This document shows, one piece after another, positions 11,617 to 21,744 of a stretch of 64,000 bases of DNA (its first letter is position 1; each line of letters opens with the position of its first letter). The DNA lies in contig NC_059543.1 in the NCBI RefSeq assembly GCF_905220415.1, positions 124,001-188,000 of the forward strand, in the 5' to 3' direction. The notes under the pieces were generated by a model. The model saw only the letters and a list, made by a program, of their open reading frames with translations, searched no databases and was not told where the DNA came from. Made by a program: the position numbers and the translations under genes. Source of the DNA: Colias croceus. Taxonomy: Eukaryota > Arthropoda > Insecta > Lepidoptera > Pieridae.

Positions 11617-11985
11617 TATACAATAATCGTCTTTTAACAAAATATTAATAATTTTGAAAAGTATAGAGGCTCAAATAAACCCATTTAAATAAGCTCTGAT
11701 ATTGTCAATTTCGGAAAAAATAACTTTTGGTGTTAATAAAAAATGAATTGATAAAAGCTTTTCCAAATATTCACTCGAAAATGACTTCCTAAATAAATAT
11801 CCATAATAATAAGTCATATACAATCCTATTTTAGATTCTTGGAATTTCCTCGAAGTTTATGAGTCTCTCAAATTATTGCGAAAACCTGAAATTGGATATA
11901 ATAATGATTTTGAAGGTGCAAAATTAAATTACAGCCTCTAAATTCCCAGCCTTATTTATAAATATTTTAATGTACTTCTAATAAA

Positions 11986-11993
11986 TGACGTCA
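11986..11993. promoter_or_regulatory. TGACGTCA palindrome (CRE consensus)
   Basis: Perfect CREB/ATF motif; function untested. Confidence 0.3.
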
Positions 11994-12954
11994 TCTTAAA
12001 TGGTGACTCTTATAAAATATGCATAATTTTATTTCTGTTCCTTTATGTATGTAATTCATCCTCGATGGAATGAATGAACTTACGATGATATTTTCAAAAG
12101 TTATAGTTAAATTAAATAATGAATTCGTGTTAATCTATTATTTACATACGTTAAACGTATTTGAAAATATAGGTTTATTCCTATCAATCTCGAAGCAATC
12201 CGCATGCACGTAGCACACTGTGCTTACACTATGTGCTTAATATCATATTTTCGAATAAAAAGCAAGACATTTACGGTTAAAGGAAAAACAAAGCGGTGCG
12301 TCGCACAGCGACACAGCGTCTGTTATTACTTGTGAGCAACATTTCCAATTCGACAAAGCTTCAAACGACTGAAGACGAACGGACGCGAATTTCATTTGGT
12401 AAGTTTGTTGAACCTAGGGCTGCGGAGGAGCACTAAATAAGCACTTACATAGAAGTCTGGTTTTTTGATTGAGACTCAAATACTTACTAATTTTACGAAG
12501 TTTCTTTCCAAATTACATTTACAAATAAACAAAAATTAAAAATTATTATCAATAAATTCAGTACGCAGACAATAACCAAAATCTTTTGCAGTTATTATTT
12601 TCAAAATTATTCTATACTAGTTATATTGAATGCGCCACAACTAACTAATAAGATTATTGAAAATACATTGAATTACTATTTTAATGAAAAATAAATATAC
12701 TTTGCATAATAATTTTGAAAAATTTATAATTCACTCAGCGGAGTTCCCAGAAATAATATTCCTTCCCATTTCGTCGCGTTCCACGTGAAAATGTATCTCA
12801 GAAAGCCATTTCCAATGAAGAAAAAATATTGAAATGAATATTTGGCGTCCCTATTGAAGCCACAAATTCGAGCTGCAATGAATGAGCGCAGCTCGGAGCC
12901 GGCGGATCATAACCGAACATTTTATTCAGCTCTCAGCGATTTTGGCTTCACTTT

Positions 12955-12976
12955 AAACGGAGGTTTAACCTCCGTT
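12955..12976. repeat. Short hairpin
   Basis: AAACGGAGG and CCTCCGTTT arms around TTTAA. No T-run follows that would make it terminator-like. Confidence 0.5.
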
Positions 12977-13636
12977 TTAAACGAAAACGTTTTGCCCAAT
13001 AAATATTTAACGCTCTTTGAATACCTCTACTTACTCTATTTTGCGCTGCTTTTGATTTATAAACGGTATGAAATAGTTTATTGTTGGATAAATAACAATG
13101 CGGCAACTTTGCACTAAATGGAGTTGTACGATCCATTATTATTAGCCTAAGTAACATTATTTATTTATATACTTAAGATAGTATACCATTATTGTACCCC
13201 ACAATTAAAATGTTAACAAAGGGCACAATGGCATCTACATCTCGCAAGCAAAAAGAAAAGACTTCGATATTTAGTTGCATGGATAAATTTACTGAACGTT
13301 AGAAAGCCGACAACTATTAAAAGTAGCAGCAACTTTTTCCATTTTTCCACAAAACTCAGCCATTTGGAAAATCACAATGTTCATACTTCAATATTTCGCT
13401 TAAAAAAACTTTATTCAAACAGTTGAATAAAACTTGGACTGTCAGTGATATAGCTCGATTGAAATTTCTTCCTCGTCTCGATTTCATTATAAAACATCAT
13501 ATTGAAAATCAGTAATGTATAAGATACTGATTGCCTAATTGAAGAAAACTGAAATCTTAGTAAAGATTTTTCGACAAGAGCGGCTGATGAGCGCTCAATA
13601 AGATTTGATTAGAATTAGAAGAGTTTTGGGTGAATG

Positions 13637-13701
13637 GTGGAGCGGGCAGCAGCGGCGAGCGGCGAGCGGCGAGCGGCGGGGCGCGGGCGGAGCGTGAGCG
13701 G
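13637..13701 (+). repeat. G-rich island with GAGCGGC tandem
   Basis: Three to four head-to-tail copies of a 7-bp GAGCGGC unit (13652-13678), followed by GGGGCGCGGGCGGAGCG. G tracts are on the plus strand. Confidence 0.75.
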
Positions 13702-14399
13702 AATACTAAACGACTTGTAATTTCGACCGTCGCAACTTGTACAATTTACTTGGAATTTATTATGAGAATATTATGCTTGTTAATTTTAGAAATCAACAAC
13801 TTCAAACTCTTTATTTTACGGTATTCAGTCACGTTGAATAAAACTTAATTCGAGCATTGTTATTGTATGTTTTATTGTTAGATTAATAAAACGAAAATGT
13901 GAACCCTCATTGAACGAAAACTTTTTCTATGCCTAACTTTCCGTCCACGGTTACACTTCGATCTATGTAGCAATATTCAAAGCCATTTACTAAAAAAATA
14001 TTCAGTAAAATTGATTCAATACACGTCGAAGTTTTCAAAAAGAATTAGTTTCGAAGAACTTTTTTCTTTGACTTGTGCTTTGAATAGCTTTGCTGAAGTT
14101 TCACCGGGAATCGGCGCGCCTAAAGGCTTCCCACCGTGAAGGATCAAATGAAAAACCATGATAAATCAAAACGAATTTGAATATTAGCTATATTCATTAC
14201 ATTTTTATAGAGTTATTTAATTTATTTTTCTTGTGTTTCTTTGCTTTAAAATATGTATAAATCAATAGTTCGATATGTGGTTCGATATATTAATATCGCA
14301 TCTTCCCGATCCTGTCTATAAACTTCCGATAAAGAGACAGCAATAAAATATATGGAACCTCGTATAAGTATATCTGTCACCCGTCACTTGGCACGGGAC
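13702..14399. other. AT-rich stretch, no gene seen
   Basis: Nothing recognisable apart from the isolated words GGCGCGCC (14114) and TTCGATATATTAATATCG (14280). Confidence 0.3.
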
Positions 14400-14720
14400 G
14401 AACAATTGGCAAGACGCACCATAAAGGGCCTTTTTCACAATGGGTGGCGTTGGCCTAACAAATGATGGTCGATGTTTGCTGCCATTACGGCCGAACATAG
14501 ACATTTTAGACCCTCTACACTGTCGTGATTGCCTCTACTCGCCCAACGCTGGCTATTGTGAAGAGGGCCCAAGAGGCGCACCCGTAGGCGAGCTGGTATG
14601 GCGTCGGTGGGTTGACGCTGGGTGAACCGCTAACTCGCTCGAATCAGGTTAATGTACGGATACTTGGCTCGACACGACAGGCTGCCTGTAAATAGCTGAA
14701 GGATTTCTTCACTAACCGAT
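14400..14720 (+). other. Unidentified GC-richer, partly open block
   Basis: About 320 bases of balanced composition in AT-rich DNA. The plus strand is open across 14440-14625 and includes LYSPNAGYCEEGPRGAP and LVWRRWVDAG. I do not recognise the product. A worn fragment of a mobile-element ORF or a multi-copy repeat is more likely than a host exon, because a stop follows at once and no splice signals frame it. Confidence 0.25.
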
Positions 14721-15345
14721 GTATAGAAATGGAATTTCGTTCACTCAAACTTCACTTATTAAGTAATGCTAACTTTAGCTGGACTTGCATTTTTATAGTT
14801 TTGAATAGAACATGTGTATTTACAAAAGCGATAAACATGGGTGTGACGATATCTAAAAACTATATTCCAATTATTAACCGATATTAAGAATATTAATATT
14901 CTCTTTATTATTTTTGTGAGCTACAATCATTGGTTAGTCGTAGTTTATTAAAAAAATATCTAATGACTTAGAGAACAAAACGGCTGAAGAGTGACCTAAG
15001 CAAACACGTCGTTTAATGCTGAATACCTAGAGTTTCCATAGAAATTGAATATTATTGCGAGTGAGAGCCCTCCACTGCACAAACATGACTCGAGAGGGCT
15101 TCAGTCCTCACGCCGCGCCTTCTGAGCCTCGCTGCCGTGCACATACATAAGTATAGCCAGTGTATAATACAAACGGAATTATACTTTCAATTCTACCTAA
15201 ATATATTCCCTTCTTGATACTCTTATGAAAGTATTTTTAATTGGCAAACAAAAATAATATTAAGTTCCTCAGACTTAATCTTTTTTATGAACATCACACA
15301 AATGTCAGTACACCACACAAGATATTGTCACATGATACCACAAGA
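14721..15345. other. AT-rich stretch, no gene seen
   Basis: Unique sequence with a small GC-richer piece at 15060-15150. CACAAATG and CACCACACAAG words near 15295-15325 lead into the satellite that follows. Confidence 0.3.
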
Positions 15346-15577
15346 GGCAACACCACGCTAAACCTATACCATAACACGATACACCGCTTGATAAAACGCC
15401 GCATCACGCGACAACACGCCACACCGCGCTACAATTTAGACCGCACCACGCCACAACACCTCACACCATGCAACAATACGGCACACCACACGACAACACG
15501 CCACACCGCTCGGCAACACGTCACACCACGCGGTAATACGCCACACCACGCGACAACACGTCAATACGCAACGACGA
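15346..15577 (+). repeat. Decanucleotide satellite (AACACG core)
   Basis: Tandem 10-bp units alternate between a CGACAACACG type and a CCACACCACG type, so the effective repeat is a 20-bp dimer. Phase is kept almost without insertions from about 15450 to 15570 and decays to the left. The 117-codon reading frame across it is a by-product of the repeat and I do not call it a gene. Confidence 0.85.
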
Positions 15578-15841
15578 AATCAAAATCTTTATAAAATCAA
15601 ACAATATTCAATGTAGGGTTCTAATACTACTTGACTCATCTAAAGCATTTCTCATTTACCGAAAACTACAATATTTACAGGAAGTGGCGAGATAGATTGT
15701 GATTTATGTATTACTAAAAAACGAAATCCAGCGGATCGCTTCAATACTGTGAGGCTTACTGTGCAAAGTTCAAGCGGCTTTATTTTAATTTATATTTAAG
15801 TCAAACATTACATTGCTTCTTCCATTAAATATGACGTATTT
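15578..15841. other. AT-rich stretch
   Basis: Unique sequence; its right end is the left copy of the target duplication AAATATGACGTATTT (15827-15841). Confidence 0.4.
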
Positions 15842-15994
15842 TATTCAATAAAAAAAATTATTACTAAAGACCTAGCAGAGATCATTGTTTAGTGATAAGG
15901 CCGCCAATTGTACAACATCTTTCTAGTACCATATATTTTCTTTTTATTGTTTCTTGTTATTAAATGGTTGTATTACAATAAAGTGTAATAAAAT
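15842..15994 (+). mobile_element. 5'-truncated LINE 3' tail with target duplication
   Basis: Flanked by AAATATGACGTATTT at 15827-15841 and again at 15995-16009, a 15-bp direct duplication. Inside are CCTAGCAGAGATCATTG, TTTAGTGATAAGGCCGCC and an AATAAAGTGTAATAAAATAA end. It is the same family as 8997-9163. The stem arms changed from ATTGCT/AGCAAT to ATCATT/AGTGAT, so pairing is largely kept. Confidence 0.8.
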
Positions 15995-16589
15995 AAATAT
16001 GACGTATTTAATTTGATATTTTACAATATCCAAGTTAGATATCAATAACAAATGATCCGATACAGAAACTTTCCCCACTTTGTCATTAAGTTCTAAAGAT
16101 AATTAAGCTCAAATATTGAAGGTATTTAACTAAAAAGCTTGATAATAATTCAGTGTTTAGAACTCTGAATGATTTGTGAAATTAACTTCGAGAATTGTTT
16201 CAGAAATTAAAAATAAAATGTGATTTTTGGGAAACAGTCATAAATTATTATATTTTTTTTTAATTGACCATACTTAGTATTTAAAAATTAACTTGAATAG
16301 GTTATCGTAATAAAAACAAACCATCCAAACCAATACAACCCATAACTAATTATTATTATTCTGTATGCATAGAGCTTAAAGTACGACTCTACATAGAAAT
16401 ATATTTTTTTTTTTGTAAATCGACCAATTGTAAAGAACTTTTATGATATATCAGTAGCTTAAAACCATAAACCTTAATTCTTAAAGACATAGACTTAAGG
16501 GTGCAGGAACAGAAATGCAGTAAACTACACGTTCTAATAGAACTTAGAACTATTTAAAAGCAATAGAAGAGCGTTCGAACTCGGCCAGC

Positions 16590-16810
16590 TGTAGTATATA
16601 CATAATTACATAGTCTTAAATCGTGTTTACCGCCAATTTCAGTAATTCGTCTATTCACAGCTAAGCCATTTGCGTGCTAGCGGCACTGCAATAATTACAT
16701 TTCGGGGCTACAAGCGGGCGCATTGGTGGCAATTGAACCGACTACGTAATGTACTGCGCCCAAAATGGGCTGTTTAATCAAACGTGCACACTCGGTAAAT
16801 GCAATCATAA
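16590..16810. promoter_or_regulatory. Candidate cis-regulatory block
   Basis: Balanced composition, with two TAATTA homeodomain cores at 16603 and 16692 and the palindromic word GCGCCCAAAATGGGC near 16757. Not repeated in the window. Weak evidence without conservation data. Confidence 0.18.
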
Positions 16811-18551
16811 TAAAGGGGAGGTTTCAGGCTCTTTTCTCAATGAAATGGGAATCTAAAGTCTTTTCGTGTTCCAGATACATGTTCACACCATACATGATAT
16901 TATACACAACGGTTATTTCGTAGTCGTATTGAACTCTATAGAATGTTGAGCATGCATTTGTCGTCTCTTTACAATTGTAAGTATTAATAAAAATAATACA
17001 CTACATTAATAGCAAAGAGATGATCTTAAGTATTTCAAATACCGAAAAACATAAATATTTAGTAATTTACTTAATTTTAATCATTGATACAAAAAATATA
17101 AAATCTGTATATCTACAAAGTAAAAATACATAAAAAACATACATAAAAATACATACAAAATACAAAGCTGTAGTATCCTGAGGGAAATAAGCAAAACATG
17201 CAGTCTTGTGAACTGAGAATGTCGATACACATTTATTCTAAAAACTGTTTCTGTATTTGTTTATTTTACCTAAGATAAATAAAATTGCATTGGAATCAGA
17301 ATCTTCGAGAAGGTTTCTTAAAAAAATACAAAAATAAATGATTAAAACAAACAACTTAATGTCATAACATTTTAATCCAATTAAAAATAGATTTAACAAA
17401 ATATATCTTCACAGAGTAAACTCCAGTTAATCATAACAAATAATGACATGTTTAATGTTTATGAACCGTTTTGTAAACAAACTCCAAACCAGTTAACAAA
17501 CACGATCACGTATTGAATTATAACTTTTGAGCTCAATTCAAACTTTTGCTATTTAAAAGGTTTTGATTAAACTGTCATACTTTGTATTGAGAGCTATTTC
17601 GAGAATGTAGAGAAACGAGTGGTGTCCGGGAGCCGCGAGCTGTGACCATACGGGGAGATTTGGTGCCGGTTCTAACGACACGACGGATCTGAAAAAAAAA
17701 ATAGTAATCTAAGAGAATTATCTAAATGTTCGAAAATGTATGTTACGTCATAATTTACATATTGGCAGAGTGATACGTGAACAGGAATAAAATAATGGTG
17801 GCATGAATGTGTTTTGTGTGTATTCCAATTATTTGCTCTTGTTTTACTAGAATAGAAGTTTCGTGAGCTGTTTATAACTAGTGCGATAAGATGATTCTTC
17901 CTTATTAAATAAATCTTATTTTAACGTTACCACGAACCGTTTAAAATAATGTTACTCAAACCACTGTTAGCATAATTTTAAAACAAACTCAATTAAGTTT
18001 AAATTAGAATTTTGAAATTTTCTTGCGATGACAGCAGTCGGGTTTAACTTAAATTTTGGAGCTAATATTTACTCAAACTTTATTAATTATCAGTGTAGAT
18101 GTACAGAGTGTAAGATGTATGCCGTAGCATTATGAGCTCATGGCTTTAATTGGCGTCCCTTCACACGATTACTTAACGAAATCATAAGTTTACTACACAA
18201 TTTCATATGTTACAGTATTCCAATGGATCTTCATAACATTTAATATTTTTTGGATAAAAACGGGCTACTGTTTATATCTATGTAATAGAACCCTATCGCT
18301 TTATCTCCCCAATTTATTACACGCTATTTTCCGGAATCAGTTTAAGAATCTTTATAGCTTGTCAAATAAAAAATGTCGTTACGATAATGTTTAACCGGGT
18401 GGCTGGATTTGAATTAGCGAAACTCGTCGGGTTTGCGGCAAGGCGCGTCACTCGCAGACAGACGGAACTTTCGTTGTATATTGAAATGTATCCGCAAAGC
18501 AACCGGGCCGCATGTATTATCACAACTTATGTTATGAACGAAACTTTTTGT

Positions 18552-18581
18552 TTGCACGTGGTATCAACAATCCACGTGCAA
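18552..18581. repeat. Hairpin carrying two CACGTG E-boxes
   Basis: Arms TTGCACGTGG (18552-18561) and CCACGTGCAA (18572-18581) with a 10-base loop. Each arm holds a CACGTG palindrome, the bHLH (Max/Clock/USF-type) core. Confidence 0.55.
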
Positions 18582-19605
18582 TAATTTTAATAATAATCTG
18601 ATACAAAATAGACCGTCAATACAAAATAATATTATGATACTAAATAAAGCATTTCTGTTTATTTAAAACTAAAATTTCGATATGAGCATAAGAATGAAGA
18701 TTGTGTGTACGAAATGGAGATGAAGATTTTATTTCTCAGACTCGGAATTTAAATTGATTTTATAGATTATGTACTTTAGACTATCTTACGATAGCAAACA
18801 TTTTTGGTTTTTACAAATAAGTCTTTCTTCTTCCTATTTAACAATATAAATAAAAAACATACACAGTCTTATCACGACTTGCAAGAATTGCAAAGCAAGA
18901 ATAACGCACGAAGTTTTTGCAACGCCAGTTTGAAACCTCAGAGTTGTTAATAAAAACAAATCGCCAATTCGCTGAATGCCGAAAGTTGTAGCTCTGCTGT
19001 CAGCGCTCAGCCGGACAAAAAAGGCGCTGTGTGGACGCCGCATTGTTTGTGAATTGTGGAGCAAGTTCACGGCACAATGTAGCATGATATACGGCTAGCT
19101 GGACCTCTGACAACTGATTTAGGTATACTGTTGTCAATTTTATAATATGCTAGATGTTGCTCACGTGCATTTAAGTTCGTGGTTTTGAATATATTATGAA
19201 TATTTTGTTCATGGGTCTGTTTCTTTTAGAAATGTCACCTATTTCATTAGTTCGTCTTTCCTACTTCCCAATAACTTAGAGTGGCAATAATAGACATTTT
19301 AATATACTTGTATAAAAATATGAAGTAAACTTCTTAATATTAAGGAATCTGTATAAATATATTTTTGTAGATTAATTAATGATATTATTTGTGTACTTTA
19401 AAAGATATACTTTTCATTTGTAGATATAATTTCGTAAAGAACCATAAATATTGATATTAATAAAATAAATCTTAGCACTAATTTTCCTTATGTTTCAGGA
19501 AAGGAATAGGTTTAGCCAAGTTTCGGCACTAATGGCGTTAATTATAACATTTACTCTAACTACGTGTACAAATATAGATATTTAGGGGCATCGGCAAACT
19601 CGTAT

Positions 19606-19675
19606 CGGAGGGCGAGGGGAGCAGGGTGAGGGGCGAGGGGCACGGGGTGCGGAGGGCAAAGCGACAAGGGAGGCT
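19606..19675 (+). repeat. G-rich island, potential G-quadruplex
   Basis: Repeated GAGGGGAGCAGGGTGAGGGG-type sequence with at least seven G3+ tracts on the plus strand. Confidence 0.75.
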
Positions 19676-21365
19676 GCGATATTAAGATTTGTTGGGGAAA
19701 CTTTGTTTCTGACTCCAAGGAAATTGCTCTTACCAAACTGATTCTAAGATGCTTTAGCTTTGAGACAGCCATAACAAAAATATTACATTATTCAAGTTTG
19801 ACAACCTTTTAAACAAGTGAGTGGTGTGTATTGTTTACTTCGCGGCTTCTTTTTACGGTACTTTTATTTGCTGCTTATGTTATTTTATTATCGAATATGG
19901 CTGGGTATTGTCAACAGCGAAAGTCAAGGAATTGTTTTTTTAGCGTGAAAGTCCCACGAAAATGTTATCTTGTTAAATAAAAATTGTGTTAAGCTTCCTC
20001 TAACTGAGAAGTAAGCAAATTAGATACGCCAACTGTAAAAGAATTGAAATAGACCACAGTAATGATTTGAATGAAAATTAGACGTCGCGGGAGGAGAACT
20101 ATTTTAGCATTAAACAAAATGAAATAATTAACTATCCCACTTAACGTCTTCCAGAAGTAACCAGCAGTTTTTATATCGTCATAACGTGTGATATTGTGTC
20201 CTCTCGGATAGTTGCGCTAATTGTCTTCAATTCGGTGTTGCCCGTTACGGTTATTGCGAGCTGTAAAAATAACGACACCGTCTATTGCTGTAAGTATATG
20301 TGTATTTGTTATTATTTTCTAAATTATTGTGTCAGAATATAATTGGTAAATCGAATCTGTTTTTATTACGCAAGGGAATGGACAACTAGTTACTCACCAT
20401 AGCATACTTTTTATTTGAGTTTTCAAACTGAACTCATATTTGAAGAAGGTTTTATTTGTTTTACGGACTGCGAATGAAATTAGCTTGAAGTGAGAGATAT
20501 TCGTATCTAGTACCTCATATTTTTAGCAGAATAGCTGATATATTATTTTTAAGAAAATCACACACTTTTTTGTATGATGATTTTGAGTGAAAATTGTGTA
20601 GAATAGAGAGCACTTAATAAATTATAAATAATGTAATTCAAATTAAAGTTCCATTAAAAAAAATAAACAGTAATATGTAATTTTTTAGTTACTTATTTGA
20701 TGAAGTTCTAATACGTCAGATATATTACGTAATTATTAATATAAATAGTACTTGAATACTACAGTCATATAATCTCAGTATACAAGGAAAACCAAACATC
20801 TACACATTGTATAATCGTTCGCTCAAGTATATGTCCGTAACATCAATATACCACAGAACTTAAAATTCCTCCCTCAAAGTCTCATTTACTTACAAAATTT
20901 GGTATTCGCGGCGTGTTCGCTCGGCGGAGCAGTAACAGTACAGGCTGAGCCATAACTCGGCGGTTACCGACAGAGCCACAATAAAGTCCTCGTAAACCAT
21001 TTAGTGGAGCATTCGCTAAATGTGACGTCATATAAGTTTAACGAACGATTGACTCGACATGTTGGCTGCCTCCGAGTATGGCTTTTATTACCTAATTGCT
21101 TTGTTTTGGTACCAATTGCAACGACGGTTTATTGTGGACTGTTTTCATGTCAATGTTCTTAAAATCTGTTTGTATGATTTACCCGCCTTGGAAGTGATAG
21201 AATTATTAAATTTAAATTTTCTTATGCTTCTTGTGTTTGGTTTGAATATTCGTAATATAAAATATTTAAGTATAGAAATGTATTTTACATTGTTGGCGAT
21301 CGAAAATAGACGCAAATCAGAGATTACTTTTCTTGGTATTTGCTACACAATCCCTTTGTATAACT
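19676..21365. other. Unique AT-rich stretch
   Basis: Holds a CRE at 21023, a GC-richer patch at 20905-21060, and an open 102-codon ATG frame at 21059-21367. That frame has no homology or splice context that I can see. Confidence 0.3.
21023..21030. promoter_or_regulatory. TGACGTCA palindrome (CRE consensus)
   Basis: Perfect site followed directly by TATAAG, an arrangement that would suit a proximal promoter. No transcript start can be shown. Confidence 0.3.
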
Positions 21366-21430
21366 AAATTAAATTTATATTTTTTGGTTTTATGGCATTC
21401 AAATGCTTTATAAATATAAATTTATAAATT
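21366..21430 (-). mobile_element. Tail-only copy of the 61 kb SINE family
   Basis: Its reverse complement matches 61150-61206 almost base for base, including TTTATATTTATAAAGCATTT, GAATGCCATAAAA and CCAAAAAATATAAAT. The tRNA-like head is absent, so the insertion is 5'-truncated. Confidence 0.75.
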
Positions 21431-21696
21431 AAATTTTTCAATTTTGCTTTCCTATTTCCATACTAGCTTTATAATCTTACTCAATGTTAGATCTTTTGTG
21501 TTTCATTCAGGTTTGTTTCAATCAAAGTTACAAAGAAAGCTCGTCTCCTATCACCTTTACTAGCGACTACTTACACGCAATAAAAATGAGAAACTCTATT
21601 TATTACTAATTCCCTGTGTCACAGAGGGACCTGTAATCTGTCCCACTAATGGAACACATAAGAAGCTCGCTGCAAGCTGAACACATAGCCCTGCAG

Positions 21697-21744
21697 ATCG
21701 CGGCGGACCGCGGGCGAGCGCCGGCGAGTCTCCGCCGCCGGCCC
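21697..21744. repeat. GC-rich island
   Basis: CGGCGGACCGCGGGCGAGCG and GCCGGCGAG followed by CCGCCGCCGGCC. CpG-rich and strand-balanced, unlike the G-tract islands. Confidence 0.55.

Larger units (their letters stand above)
11617..13636. other. Unique AT-rich stretch
   Basis: Holds a CRE palindrome at 11986, one CGTAGCAC word at 12209, a CpG-richer patch 12290-12400 ending in TTTG|GTAAGTTT, and a small hairpin at 12955. No gene can be supported. Confidence 0.3.
16010..19605. other. Long unique AT-rich stretch
   Basis: No gene or repeat family is recognised apart from the regulatory candidate at 16590 and the hairpin at 18552. Region 17100-17165 is A-rich with ACATACATAAAAATAC-type low complexity. 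Confidence 0.3.

Noticed and set aside
12290..12400. Possible non-coding first exon ending TTTG|GTAAGTTT
   Set aside because: The donor is good, but there is no supportable start, acceptor or open frame. Single donor-like words are expected by chance.
15346..15577. CRISPR-like array
   Set aside because: Units are contiguous 10/20-bp tandem repeats with no unique spacers, in eukaryotic DNA.
15241..15594. 117-codon frame rich in His, Thr and Arg
   Set aside because: Produced by the decanucleotide satellite; the residues follow the 10-bp repeat, not protein constraint.
20200..20284. Possible exon ending GCT|GTAAGTAT
   Set aside because: Lone donor without a matching acceptor or coding potential.
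21059..21367. 102-codon ATG frame downstream of a CRE
   Set aside because: Hydrophobic, AT-rich composition without recognisable motif. It runs to the edge of a SINE tail, so chance is likely.
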